In this document: positions 1 through 7,649 of the stretch, in pieces
How positions within the stretch are numbered: the first letter of the stretch is position 1
Layout: every line of letters begins with the position of its first letter
NCBI GenBank assembly: GCA_017633615.1
Contig: JAGBPB010000039.1
Span: 1 to 11,505 of the forward strand
Length of the DNA stretch: 11,505 nucleotides
Direction: 5' to 3'
DNA from: Bacteroidaceae bacterium
Lineage (GTDB): Bacteria > Bacteroidota > Bacteroidia > Bacteroidales > Bacteroidaceae
Notes under the pieces: generated by a model
What the model was told of the DNA's origin: nothing
The model's input: only the letters and a program-made list of their open reading frames with translations
The model's database searches: none
Made by a program: the position numbers and the translations under genes

Positions 1-99
1 CTCGAGCTGCTCTTTTGACATGCCTGCTGCGGCACTTCCGTTTTCAAAAGCATCCCAGTCAAATTCCTGAAGGGGAACTACATTCTTTAAATCTTCCAT
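1..99 (-). CDS. rpsA: 30S ribosomal protein S1, N-terminal fragment (cut by window edge)
   Basis: The first 33 codons of a gene that leaves the window at base 1. The ATG is at 99-97 and the protein begins MEDLKNVVPLQEFDWDAFEN. This acidic N-terminus, with the pattern FDWDAFENG followed by MSKEQLE, is the one I recognise from Bacteroidetes ribosomal protein S1, where it precedes the first S1 (OB-fold) RNA-binding domain. S1 binds mRNA on the 30S subunit and promotes initiation; it may matter unusually in this phylum because Shine-Dalgarno sequences are seldom used. None of the S1 domains lies in the window, so the call rests on this short N-terminus alone. The gene has its own promoter and a structured leader immediately upstream. 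Confidence 0.8.
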   Translation of the reverse strand, partial: MEDLKNVVPLQEFDWDAFENGSAAAGMSKEQLE

Positions 100-150
100 T
101 AGTTAAATTTTGAAACTAAGATAAAGTTAGACAATATGTTGTAAACACAT

Positions 151-165
151 GCCAAGGCGCTTGGC
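151..165 (-). promoter_or_regulatory. Hairpin in the rpsA leader
   Basis: A perfect 6-bp GC-rich inverted repeat, GCCAAG and CTTGGC, flanks a 3-base loop about 50 bases before the rpsA start codon. It falls inside the predicted leader. A competing shorter stem, GCGC-CAA-GCGC, overlaps its 5' half. No U-run follows, so it is not a standard terminator. E. coli S1 represses its own mRNA through a structured leader, and an analogous role here is an inference only. Confidence 0.4.
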
Positions 166-179
166 GCACTTAGCGGGCG

Positions 180-208
180 CAAAGATAGTACTTTATTATT
201 TAAATAAA
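180..208 (-). promoter_or_regulatory. Bacteroidetes-type promoter for rpsA
   Basis: On the minus strand, 187-180 reads TATCTTTG, an exact match to the TAnnTTTG -7 consensus of the Bacteroidetes primary sigma factor. Seventeen bases further upstream, 208-205 reads TTTA, an imperfect match to the TTTG -33 element. Transcription would start near 173, giving rpsA a leader of about 75 bases. The promoter lies between the end of the upstream exported-protein gene (242) and rpsA. I see no strong terminator between the two genes, so read-through is also possible. Confidence 0.55.
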
Positions 209-241
209 GAGATTCAGTGATGAAAAATTTACAGGAATGTG

Positions 242-2836
242 TCAGAATCCTGTATCAAGAATGTATGGAACTCCCGAGGAGGTGATACCTGCAGCCTCAA
301 CATTGAAGTGCTTGGTAATGGAGCTGTTATAGAACTCTACCTGGGCATTGCCTATGCTGTCGGTTATAACATTGGGATTCCAATAGAGTGTGCGGCGGAA
401 ATCCACATCACCCAGCACGGGACCGTTGGGGTATTCCGGTGCATAGAAACTGTATGGACGGGAGTATCCGTCAACAGTGGTTATTCTTTTGTTTATCTTG
501 AAAATCTCATCGCGGGTGCTCAGTTCACGTCCTTCCTTGACAAGAATATCCACAAGAAGCATTCTCTGATAGAGTGTTTCACTGCCGGTAAGATCCACCA
601 TGGTCTTGTTAAGATATTGCTGGTAGAGAGGACATTGTGTGAGAATGTTCATGAGATACATGGGGCGGTCAAATACTATGATGCTCTTTATGTCTTTTGA
701 GTCAATTGAACTGGGGTTCTCAAAGACTCCCTGGTTCTGGAATTTCTTTGTGTCGTGAACATAGAAGAACGGGGCAAATCCGTTTATGGATTCAATACCT
801 CCGCTGTCATCAGGAACAACCTCATATCCCTTGTCCAGCAGATAGCCCATCAGGTCAGTGGAGTAGTCGCCTTTGTCCAGGTCTATCTCCACGTCTTTTA
901 CAACATCGTAGGCGTTAAATGTGAAGTAGTCTATATACATGCGCTCCTCCTCAATGTCAACATCCGGCAGCAGCAATCCTGTACTGGTGTTGATTACGGT
1001 AGGCAGGTCATCAGGTTTCTCTTCAGTCTGTTTCTTGTTTTTGGAGGATTTGGAACCGGACTGAAGGCTGTTGAATACAAGTTCCTGAGGTTTGTATGCA
1101 CGTACGGCGGGAATCAGGGAGCGGTCCAGCTTGATACGGGCGCTGGTGCCTAAAAGTCGTTGCTTGGTAACATGCGCATCAATGGTAAACCTTGCCTTGT
1201 CATAGAAATCAGAACCTATGTCAAAGCCGAAGTATCCTGATGAATCTGTCGTGTAGGTATATGTTTCAGACTGTGTCTTGTCCTGAGGCATGAGTGCAGC
1301 CAGCACTTCAATATCTTCAACTGGTTTCTTTCCTGATGAGTTCAGCACCCAGCCGTTCAGAGTGAGTGACTGTTCAAGACGATGTCTCTCGCGGAACTCT
1401 TTCTGTCCTGTCATGGTTTGCCAGTCATAGCGTTCCCAACCCTGTACCAGCATGAGCAGGTCAAGCGCCTCATCGCGCTCGGGGTCATCAGAGTCAAAAT
1501 ACCATGACGGGTTTTCTATGAAACCTTTGAGGTCAGAAGAGAGCAGCAGGGATGTCCTCAGATCATCAGTCAGGATATTGCCTTGACCGCGAATGTCACG
1601 TACGGAGAGGCAGAAACGGTCACGGAAAGGATTACCCTGGCCGTCCTTGAGTTTGAACTGAAGAAGAACTTTTTCAAACGGATTATATTCTGCCTTATCC
1701 GGGATGACCTCCAGGACAGGCTTTTTTAATTCCTGATTATGGTGATATATGGAGCGGCTGGCATAAATAGTGCCGTCTTCGTCAAAAATGTTTATACGGC
1801 AGACACCTTCAGGTATGCCTCTCATTGATATCGTTTTTTCTATTGGCTCAGAGCCTGTTTCAAAAGTGAGGAATTCAACAAGTTCACCTCTGCATGTCAT
1901 TGTCATGCCAAGTGTGGATCGTTTCAAATGAGGCGTGCAGTCAATATTCAGGATAATGCTGTCTGTTCCGCATCTGTTCACCGCCAGGGCGCAGCCTGCC
2001 TGCTCAGTCTGGGGTAGAGAGAACGTACGGGAGTCCTTTCCTACGGTTATCTCCACCTGATTGCGACGGTCCTGAGGAGTGAAGGTGAACCATCCCATGC
2101 CGTCATGAACGGTAGAGAATGTGATGTCACTGTTTTCCAGTACTCCTGTGGCGTCGATGCCCAGCCCGGAATCATCGGTAACCTTGAATGCCACCCGGCA
2201 GGGTTTGCCTGCAATGATATGACCGCCTTCAGGGTAGAACGTGCAGTTTATCTTGCGCAGGTTCTCCGTCTTGGGGCGGAACTCTGATGTCTCGGATTTG
2301 CGGAGCAGAATGGTGGGGTTTTCACCGTAGTAGTTGCCCTCTTCCTTGGGCTTTTCATAAACGGCAAAAACGCGTGAGAATATGGACTCCTCACTGAAGT
2401 TCTGCATGAAACTGGTATATGCCCTGACCTCATAGAAACCGCTGGGGTAGGCCATGACGCCTCTTTTCTCACGGGCCTGGGCTGTTGAGCCGTCAAGCAG
2501 GGGCAGTGAGCCGTCAGCCTGTCCTGCCACAATCTTGAGTTTCTGCTGCTTTAACAGGACGCCTGATGGCGAAATAAGATCCACATACAGGACCTTGCTT
2601 TGAGCTCTCTGCAGATTTGATGCATTTACCACGAAAGCCTTGAACCAGATGGTCTCACCCGTATAGTATGAAGTGTTGTCAAACTGGAGATAAACCTTTT
2701 CTTGCGGGAATATGCTGTTGAACTGGTGGATGTTGCCTGCAAACTTCATCAGTGCGTCTACGCTTGATGACTGCGCATTGGATGGAATGGCCGTAAGGAA
2801 GGCTATCGATATAATCAGGAAAAATCTGGTTAGCAT
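242..2836 (-). CDS. Large exported MG2-domain / carboxypeptidase-regulatory-like protein
   Basis: An 864-residue protein of uncertain function. The chosen ATG (2836) begins a clean Sec signal peptide: MLTR, a hydrophobic core, and a probable cut after SNA (residue 21). An upstream in-frame TTG would add 16 residues and bury the signal. Residues about 49-70 (YLQFDNTSYYTGETIWFKAF) match the MG2 macroglobulin-like strand pattern seen in many Bacteroidetes surface proteins. Residues about 491-541 look like a carboxypeptidase-regulatory-like beta sandwich (LTLNGWVLNSSGKKP then DSSGYFGFDIG). The C-terminus ends in another beta-rich stretch (YWNPNVITDSIGNAQVEFYN). Such proteins are often annotated as TonB-receptor-plug-like, but no 22-strand barrel is present, so it is not a full TonB-dependent receptor. 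It probably sits in the periplasm or at the outer membrane. It is transcribed toward rpsA from its own promoter. Confidence 0.75.
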   Translation of the reverse strand: MLTRFFLIISIAFLTAIPSNAQSSSVDALMKFAGNIHQFNSIFPQEKVYLQFDNTSYYTGETIWFKAFVVNASNLQRAQSKVLYVDLISPSGVLLKQQKLKIVAGQADGSLPLLDGSTAQAREKRGVMAYPSGFYEVRAYTSFMQNFSEESIFSRVFAVYEKPKEEGNYYGENPTILLRKSETSEFRPKTENLRKINCTFYPEGGHIIAGKPCRVAFKVTDDSGLGIDATGVLENSDITFSTVHDGMGWFTFTPQDRRNQVEITVGKDSRTFSLPQTEQAGCALAVNRCGTDSIILNIDCTPHLKRSTLGMTMTCRGELVEFLTFETGSEPIEKTISMRGIPEGVCRINIFDEDGTIYASRSIYHHNQELKKPVLEVIPDKAEYNPFEKVLLQFKLKDGQGNPFRDRFCLSVRDIRGQGNILTDDLRTSLLLSSDLKGFIENPSWYFDSDDPERDEALDLLMLVQGWERYDWQTMTGQKEFRERHRLEQSLTLNGWVLNSSGKKPVEDIEVLAALMPQDKTQSETYTYTTDSSGYFGFDIGSDFYDKARFTIDAHVTKQRLLGTSARIKLDRSLIPAVRAYKPQELVFNSLQSGSKSSKNKKQTEEKPDDLPTVINTSTGLLLPDVDIEEERMYIDYFTFNAYDVVKDVEIDLDKGDYSTDLMGYLLDKGYEVVPDDSGGIESINGFAPFFYVHDTKKFQNQGVFENPSSIDSKDIKSIIVFDRPMYLMNILTQCPLYQQYLNKTMVDLTGSETLYQRMLLVDILVKEGRELSTRDEIFKINKRITTVDGYSRPYSFYAPEYPNGPVLGDVDFRRTLYWNPNVITDSIGNAQVEFYNSSITKHFNVEAAGITSSGVPYILDTGF

Positions 2837-2839
2837 AGG

Positions 2840-2851
2840 ATCAAATTTGAT
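2840..2851. repeat. 12-bp perfect palindrome between divergent genes
   Basis: ATCAAATTTGAT is identical to its own reverse complement. It sits between the MG2-gene start codon (2836) and its -7 box (2857-2864), overlapping the predicted transcription start. This is a suitable position for a repressor operator, but a 12-bp AT-rich palindrome can also arise by chance. No second copy was noticed in the window. Confidence 0.3.
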
Positions 2852-2856
2852 TGCTG

Positions 2857-2885
2857 CAAAATTAGCAAAAATGTGGGAAAACAAA
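2857..2885 (-). promoter_or_regulatory. Promoter for the MG2-type exported protein
   Basis: On the minus strand, 2864-2857 reads TAATTTTG, which fits the TAnnTTTG -7 box. Seventeen bases upstream, 2885-2882 reads TTTG, which fits the -33 element. The spacing equals that of the proposed rpsA promoter. The start site would fall near 2850, leaving a leader of about 14 bases before the ATG at 2836. The -33 element directly abuts the -7 box of the divergent gene. Confidence 0.5.
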
Positions 2886-2893
2886 TAACTTTG
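2886..2893 (+). promoter_or_regulatory. -7 box for the DUF1846 gene
   Basis: TAACTTTG matches TAnnTTTG exactly and ends 9 bases before the ATG at 2903. Transcription would begin within a few bases of the start codon, giving a leaderless or near-leaderless mRNA. The -33 region is poor: only TTAG at 2862-2865 is at a usable distance. The position of this box also argues against the upstream GTG at 2873 as the start. Confidence 0.45.
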
Positions 2894-2902
2894 TCATCCG
2901 TT

Positions 2903-4384
2903 ATGATATACGGATTTGACAACGACAAGTATCTGCGGATACAGTCCGAACACATCAAGGAGCGCATAGCTCAGTTCGGTGATAAGCTTTATCTTGAGTT
3001 CGGAGGCAAGCTCTTCGATGACCACCATGCCAGCCGCGTACTTCCCGGTTTCCAGCCTGACAGTAAGTTGCGTATGCTCAATCAGTTGAGCGACTACGCT
3101 GAGATCATTATCGTAATCAGTGCCGTTGACATTGAGAAGAACAAGGTGCGCAGTGATCTGGGTATCACATATGATATGGACGTGCTCCGTCTGCGTGAGG
3201 AGTTCCAGTCACGTGGTCTGATGGTTGGATCAGTGGTGATAACGCACTACAACGGCCAGTCCAGTGCCGATGCTTTCCGCGAGAGGCTTAAACGCCTGGG
3301 TATCGTAACATATGTACACTACATAATAGAAGGCTATCCCAACAATGTGGCTCTGATTGATTCCGATGAGGGATTCGGCCGTAATGATTACGTTGTCACC
3401 ACACGTCCCCTCGTGGTTGTTACTGCTCCCGGTCCCGGAAGCGGTAAGATGGCTGTCTGCCTGAGCCAGCTCTATCAGGAGCAGAAACACGGAGTCAAAG
3501 CCGGTTATGCCAAGTTTGAAACATTCCCCATCTGGAACCTGCCTTTGAACCATCCGGTAAACATAGCATATGAGGCTGCCACTGCCGATCTTGATGACGT
3601 GAACATGATTGACCCGTTCCATCTTGAGGCATATGGCAAGACCACAGTCAATTACAACCGCGATATAGAGATATTCCCCGTGCTGGATGCCCTGTTCAAG
3701 GGTATCTATGGCGAGAATCCGTATAAGTCACCCACCGATATGGGTGTTAATATGGCAGGTTTCTGCATAAGTGATGATGAGGTATGCTGCCGCTCTGCCA
3801 AGGATGAGGTGATACGCCGTTACTATACCGCCTTGGGCGATATGGCCAGCGGCAAGACCAATGAGGTTGAGGTGAACCGTATTGCGTTGCTCATGAACAA
3901 GGCCGGCATCACTACCGCCACACGCCGTACTACCGTAGCAGCCAAGGAGCGTCAGGAAGCTACCGGTGTTCCTGCAGCCGCGATGGAACTCAATGACGGA
4001 ACAATCATCACCTCCAAGACTACACCTCTGCTTGGCCCCAGCGCTGCACTTATACTGAATGCAACCAAGCATCTGGCTGGTATTGACCATGATGTCAAGC
4101 TCATTCCCCAGAACATGATTGAACCTATCCAGAAGACCAAGGTGGATTATCTGCATGGAAACAACCCGCGTCTGCATACTGATGAGGTGCTGGTGGCTCT
4201 TTCAATACTGAGCCAGCAGGATGAGAACTGCCGCAAGGCACTTGATATGCTGCCTGAACTGCGCGGATGCCAGGTTCATTGCACAGTGCTGCTCAGTGAG
4301 GTGGACCGCAAGATTTTCCGCAAACTGGGTGTGGGCCTTACCTGTGATCCTGTCAAGAAGAAATACTTTCCAGGCGGAAAGTAA
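2903..4384 (+). CDS. DUF1846 (UPF0371) family protein
   Basis: A 493-residue cytoplasmic protein belonging to the widespread DUF1846 family, whose biochemical role is not established. Recognisable family blocks run throughout: FDNDKYLRIQSEHI at the N-terminus, KLYLEFGGKLFDDHHASRV, DLGITYDMDVLRL, KFETFPIWNLPLNHP, and NMIDPFHLEAYG. A glycine-rich loop, APGPGSGK (residues about 175-182), follows a hydrophobic strand. It resembles a P-loop but has alanine at the first glycine and methionine after the lysine, so nucleotide binding is suggested rather than shown. No signal peptide or membrane segment is seen. The ATG at 2903 is preferred over GTG 2873 because homologues begin just before the FDxxKY block and because a -7 box lies between the two. 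The next gene starts 9 bases downstream, so the two are probably co-transcribed. Confidence 0.88.
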   Translation: MIYGFDNDKYLRIQSEHIKERIAQFGDKLYLEFGGKLFDDHHASRVLPGFQPDSKLRMLNQLSDYAEIIIVISAVDIEKNKVRSDLGITYDMDVLRLREEFQSRGLMVGSVVITHYNGQSSADAFRERLKRLGIVTYVHYIIEGYPNNVALIDSDEGFGRNDYVVTTRPLVVVTAPGPGSGKMAVCLSQLYQEQKHGVKAGYAKFETFPIWNLPLNHPVNIAYEAATADLDDVNMIDPFHLEAYGKTTVNYNRDIEIFPVLDALFKGIYGENPYKSPTDMGVNMAGFCISDDEVCCRSAKDEVIRRYYTALGDMASGKTNEVEVNRIALLMNKAGITTATRRTTVAAKERQEATGVPAAAMELNDGTIITSKTTPLLGPSAALILNATKHLAGIDHDVKLIPQNMIEPIQKTKVDYLHGNNPRLHTDEVLVALSILSQQDENCRKALDMLPELRGCQVHCTVLLSEVDRKIFRKLGVGLTCDPVKKKYFPGGK

Positions 4385-4393
4385 AACAGTTTA

Positions 4394-4999
4394 ATGATGA
4401 TCCGCATATCACTTTTTGATGATATGTCACTTTGCACTGAGTGTGAGGTGGAGCGGATGCTACCCTTGGTGCCGGAGCCGCGTCGCGGTAAGGCGCTCTC
4501 ATTCAAACATACATTCGGACAGTTTGCATGCCTTAAGTCATATCTTATGCTTGCGGAACTTTTACGCAGTGAGTTTGGATTAGAAAAATTCAACATAGAG
4601 GCAGGGGAGCATGGAAAGCCTTTCCTTACGGCACATCCTGAAATACATTTCAGCATAAGCCATTGTCAGAAAGCTATCGCTGTGGCGGTGAGTGATAAGC
4701 CTGTAGGTATTGATGTGGAGTCATTCCGCAACTACAATGAAGGGCTTCTTGAAAAGACCATGAATGCAGAAGAAAGGTCTGAAATCCTTTCATCCGATAT
4801 ACCTGCGCGGATATTCTCCATGTACTGGACCAGAAAGGAGGCTGTATTCAAGCTTCATGGTACTGGGATAACTGATAATCTTCACGGTATACTTACAGAC
4901 AAAACAATGACCGACACCGTCATTAACCGTGAAAAGGGTTATGCGGCATCGGTCGCTGTATACAGTAGTGACGGCTTGTCTCAGCCTTGTTGGCTGTGA
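4394..4999 (+). CDS. 4'-phosphopantetheinyl transferase, Sfp/HetI type
   Basis: A 201-residue enzyme that moves the phosphopantetheine arm of coenzyme A onto a serine of acyl- or peptidyl-carrier proteins. The superfamily motifs appear in order: GKPFL (74-78), FSISH (86-90), GIDVE (105-109) and WTRKEAVFK (145-153). The Mg2+ ligands D107, E109 and E149 of the Sfp type are present. The length is slightly shorter than the 220-240 residues of Sfp itself but normal for many Bacteroidetes members. No carrier-protein gene lies in the window, so the substrate is unknown; it could be the fatty-acid carrier protein or a secondary-metabolite one. It starts 9 bases after the DUF1846 stop. Its last 19 bases overlap the end of the convergent kinase gene. 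Confidence 0.88.
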   Translation: MMIRISLFDDMSLCTECEVERMLPLVPEPRRGKALSFKHTFGQFACLKSYLMLAELLRSEFGLEKFNIEAGEHGKPFLTAHPEIHFSISHCQKAIAVAVSDKPVGIDVESFRNYNEGLLEKTMNAEERSEILSSDIPARIFSMYWTRKEAVFKLHGTGITDNLHGILTDKTMTDTVINREKGYAASVAVYSSDGLSQPCWL

Positions 5000-5832
5000 T
5001 ATTCTATCAGGCCACCCATAGGGCTGGCCAAAATCTTTCCTATTGTCATTCCCAGCGAATCGGCAGCCTCTTTAAGATCATCAGCCAGACTGTTTGCCAG
5101 TGAACCTACAAAATGAGCAGGCAACCAAGGCTTGTGGTAGTTTATCACATTCCTTGTAAAGAACTCAGTGAAGCACTGTATAATCATTTTGTGGACCTCC
5201 GGTATTTCACGTTTCTCAAGTATGAAAGGAACGAACCCTGCCAGGTAACGGTTGGCCAGAGGCTTGCGGTAAACGTTCATTATGATTGATTCCCTGTCAG
5301 TTGAATAACGGTCAAGGAATTCCTTATATAGTTTATCAGGCATCTGACGCTTGAAACAACTGTTTATAAAGCAGCGTCCAAGAACGGCTCCACTACCTTC
5401 ATCGCCCAGAATATAACCTAATGAGGGTACCTGGTCAATTATTTCCTTGCCGTTGTACAGACATGAGTTGGAACCTGTGCCCAGAACGCATGCCACGCCT
5501 TCAGATTTACCGCAAAGGGCACGTGCGGCCCCCAGCATATCACTGTCAACCGTAATGATGGCATTGGGAAAATAGTTCTTCAGTATGTCTGACATCAGAG
5601 CACAGGTGATATGTGTGGCACACCCTGCACCATAGAAGAACAGTTCACTGACTGTGTCCCGGTCAATATGCGTTATGATAGGCAACAATTCGCCTTCAAG
5701 TATATCACGTATCTGTTCCTGGCTCTGATGATATGGATTTATTCCTTGGGTTTTATAAATGGTCAGGTCCTTTTTATTGTTGAAGAATCCCCAGTCAGTC
5801 TTGGTGGATCCGCTGTCAACTGCAAGTTTCAT
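4981..5832 (-). CDS. BadF/BadG/BcrA/BcrD-type ATPase; amino-sugar kinase (NagK/MurK-like)
   Basis: A 283-residue ASKHA-fold kinase. Visible motifs are the phosphate-1 loop DSGSTKTDW (6-14), a candidate catalytic Asp at 98 (VDSDMLGAARAL), the phosphate-2 loop GTGSN (118-122) and GDEGSG (143-148). The family includes N-acetylglucosamine kinase and the N-acetylmuramic acid kinase MurK of Tannerella, which is encoded beside an inner-membrane MurNAc transporter. Here too the gene follows a transporter, and its ATG overlaps the transporter stop by 4 bases (ATGA), implying coupled translation. From this context I infer phosphorylation of imported MurNAc or GlcNAc in the cytoplasm. No MurQ etherase gene lies within the window to process MurNAc-6-phosphate. 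Specificity between GlcNAc, MurNAc and glucosamine cannot be read from the sequence. Confidence 0.82.
   Translation of the reverse strand: MKLAVDSGSTKTDWGFFNNKKDLTIYKTQGINPYHQSQEQIRDILEGELLPIITHIDRDTVSELFFYGAGCATHITCALMSDILKNYFPNAIITVDSDMLGAARALCGKSEGVACVLGTGSNSCLYNGKEIIDQVPSLGYILGDEGSGAVLGRCFINSCFKRQMPDKLYKEFLDRYSTDRESIIMNVYRKPLANRYLAGFVPFILEKREIPEVHKMIIQCFTEFFTRNVINYHKPWLPAHFVGSLANSLADDLKEAADSLGMTIGKILASPMGGLIEYHSQQG
4982..4996. repeat. Inverted repeat in the convergent gene overlap
   Basis: CAGCC and GGCTG arms of 5 bp flank a TTGTT loop. The repeat lies entirely within the 19-base tail-to-tail overlap of the phosphopantetheinyl transferase and kinase genes. No run of T follows on either strand, so classical termination is not supported. 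A weak bidirectional 3'-end hairpin is possible. Confidence 0.35.
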
Positions 5833-7094
5833 TGTTTCTTTCCAAAATCAGGTTCGTATTTGATTAGTGCTGATACTACGCATGTCACAGCGCAACATGC
5901 TATTACCCAGATAAAGAATGTCCTGTAACCCATGTGCTCCTGGAGCATGCCTGAAATCATGCCCGGAAGCATCATGCCCAGTGCCATTATACCGGTGCTG
6001 ATAGCGTAGTGTGAAGTCTGGTGCTCGCCGCGGGCAAAATACATCAGGAACAGGGTATAGGCTGTGAATCCGAATCCATAGCCCATCTGCTCTATGAAAA
6101 TACAGGTACTTACCAGAGCCATATTCTGTGTTGGGAACCAGCTCAGATATACATATACCAGGTCCGGGACTGAAATGGCGGCTACCATATACCAGATACA
6201 CTTTTTAAGTCCGTGTCGGGACAGCGTGATTCCGCCCAATATTCCTCCGAGCAGGAGTCCTATCACTCCCAGTGTTCCCTGTGCAAAACCCACCTGACCG
6301 GTGGTGAGTTCCAGACCTCCCGCGGCTGCATCATCTACCAGGAACAGAGGGGCTATCTTGCCAAGCTGTGCCTCCGGGAACCGGAACAGCAGTATGAACA
6401 GCAGCGCTGGTAGGATATACGGCTTCTTGAAATAACTTACAAAAGTCATTCCGAACTCCTTGATGATATTCTTGCCGGAAACGCCTATTGTACAGTCTGC
6501 AACCGGATGGGGCAGAATGTATGAATGGTAGAGCCAAAGCAGTATCATCAGGCCGCCGGCTATAAGGAATCCCAGACTCCAGGCGCGAACGGTTGATCCG
6601 AACACTTTTTCAAACTGTCCAACCAGAATGAGAAGACCTCCCTGGCCGGCAATCATTGCAATACGGTATGCGGTGTTACGGATACCTACGAACAGGGACT
6701 GCTCACCCTCGTCCAGGCCGAGCATATAGAATCCGTCAATGGATATGTCATGGGTGGCCGAACTGAATGCCAGCAGCCACATGATGGTAAGTGACCATTT
6801 GAAAAAATAGGTGGTATTCAGAGTCAATGCCACGCCTGCCAGACCTGCTCCCAGGATTAACTGAGTGAGCAGCAGCCACCAGCGTTTTGTCTTGACCAGA
6901 TCAACAAAGGGGCTCCAGAAGGGTTTGATAACCCATGGCAGGTAAAGCCAGCTGGTGTACAGAGCGACATCGGTATTACTTATGCCCAATTGCTTGAACA
7001 TAATGGCTGATACCGTTACAACCAGTACGTAAGGCAGTCCTTCGGCGAAATACAGTGTGGGCACCCAGGCCCACGATGCTCTTGGTGATGCCAT
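5829..7094 (-). CDS. AmpG-like major facilitator transporter (candidate MurNAc/muropeptide permease)
   Basis: A 421-residue inner-membrane protein with about 12 hydrophobic segments. The N-terminal YFAEGLPY (15-22), WVIKPFWSPFVD (54-65) and ATHDISIDG (113-121) follow the pattern of the AmpG branch of the major facilitator superfamily, whose founding member imports anhydro-MurNAc-peptides for cell-wall recycling. Related Bacteroidetes transporters, such as MurT of Tannerella, import free MurNAc and sit beside a BadF-type kinase, as here. The gene begins directly after the stop of the flavodoxin gene (TAA then ATG, no gap) and shares 4 bases with the kinase gene, so all three are likely translated from one mRNA. 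Import of a peptidoglycan-derived amino sugar is inferred from family and neighbours; the exact substrate (free sugar, disaccharide or muropeptide) is open. Confidence 0.82.
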   Translation of the reverse strand: MASPRASWAWVPTLYFAEGLPYVLVVTVSAIMFKQLGISNTDVALYTSWLYLPWVIKPFWSPFVDLVKTKRWWLLLTQLILGAGLAGVALTLNTTYFFKWSLTIMWLLAFSSATHDISIDGFYMLGLDEGEQSLFVGIRNTAYRIAMIAGQGGLLILVGQFEKVFGSTVRAWSLGFLIAGGLMILLWLYHSYILPHPVADCTIGVSGKNIIKEFGMTFVSYFKKPYILPALLFILLFRFPEAQLGKIAPLFLVDDAAAGGLELTTGQVGFAQGTLGVIGLLLGGILGGITLSRHGLKKCIWYMVAAISVPDLVYVYLSWFPTQNMALVSTCIFIEQMGYGFGFTAYTLFLMYFARGEHQTSHYAISTGIMALGMMLPGMISGMLQEHMGYRTFFIWVIACCAVTCVVSALIKYEPDFGKKQ

Positions 7095-7649
7095 TTACTT
7101 GGCCGGGATAGCCTCTTTAAGTTTGTTCAGTACATTCTGACGGTCCTCTGGCGTGGGGTTACGCTTGAGTGTAGTGCCTTCAACCAGTGTCAGGTCAGGA
7201 TACTGGTCCTTGAGCTTGTTGAATGAGTTGGTCAGATTGCTGCTGCCTGATGTTGAGAATATGATCACGGTCTTGCCCTTGAGGTCATTCTGGTCAATGA
7301 ATGAGTAGATGATATTGGGTGCTGCATCACCCCAGATTGGGAAACCTATGAATACAACATCATACTTGTCAAGGTTTTCAGGCTTTGCCTTAACCTCAGG
7401 ACGGATAGACTTGTCGGCCATCTCCTTTACGGAACGTGACTCGCGGTTACGGAAATCAACGTCATCGCTGGTGTAGGGCTGTACGCCGTCTATCTGGAAC
7501 AGGTCAGCGCCAGTGTTGGCGGCCAGCTCCTGAGCCAGTGATTTGGTGGTCTCGGTTACTGAGAAATAGGTTACCAGTACTTTAGGCTGTTTTGCAGTGC
7601 ATGATGCCATAATCATGGCCATCATTGCAAGAATAAAACTCTTTTTCAT
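7095..7649 (-). CDS. Flavodoxin-like lipoprotein
   Basis: A 184-residue protein starting at ATG 7649. The first 16 residues form a lipoprotein signal peptide ending in MAS-C, with Cys17 as the lipidated residue. An FMN-binding flavodoxin domain fills the rest: a phosphate loop SVTETT (30-35) after the first strand VLVTYF, GFPIWG (102-107) in the flavin-ring loop, and STSGSS (132-137). This short form resembles the Flavodoxin_4 group often found in Bacteroidetes. Flavodoxins shuttle electrons, usually in the cytoplasm, so a lipid anchor outside the inner membrane is unusual and its partner is unknown. Longer in-frame starts (to 7793) would overlap the AlkD-like gene by 92 bases and bury the signal peptide, so I reject them. 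The gene lies 52 bases after the AlkD-like stop and abuts the transporter start. Confidence 0.82.
   Translation of the reverse strand: MKKSFILAMMAMIMASCTAKQPKVLVTYFSVTETTKSLAQELAANTGADLFQIDGVQPYTSDDVDFRNRESRSVKEMADKSIRPEVKAKPENLDKYDVVFIGFPIWGDAAPNIIYSFIDQNDLKGKTVIIFSTSGSSNLTNSFNKLKDQYPDLTLVEGTTLKRNPTPEDRQNVLNKLKEAIPAK

Noticed and set aside
239..700. Open frame of 153 codons on the plus strand
   Set aside because: It lies wholly inside the MG2-type gene on the other strand, has no recognisable domain, and reads as an antisense shadow.
2837..2884. TTG start at 2884 for the MG2-type protein
   Set aside because: It would add 16 residues before a complete signal peptide and place the promoter inside the coding region.
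2873..2902. GTG start at 2873 for the DUF1846 protein
   Set aside because: The -7 box at 2886-2893 would be inside the gene, and family members begin near the ATG at 2903.
3728..4177. Open frame of 149 codons on the minus strand inside the DUF1846 gene
   Set aside because: The plus-strand frame here is a confident family match throughout; the antisense translation shows no known motif or promoter.
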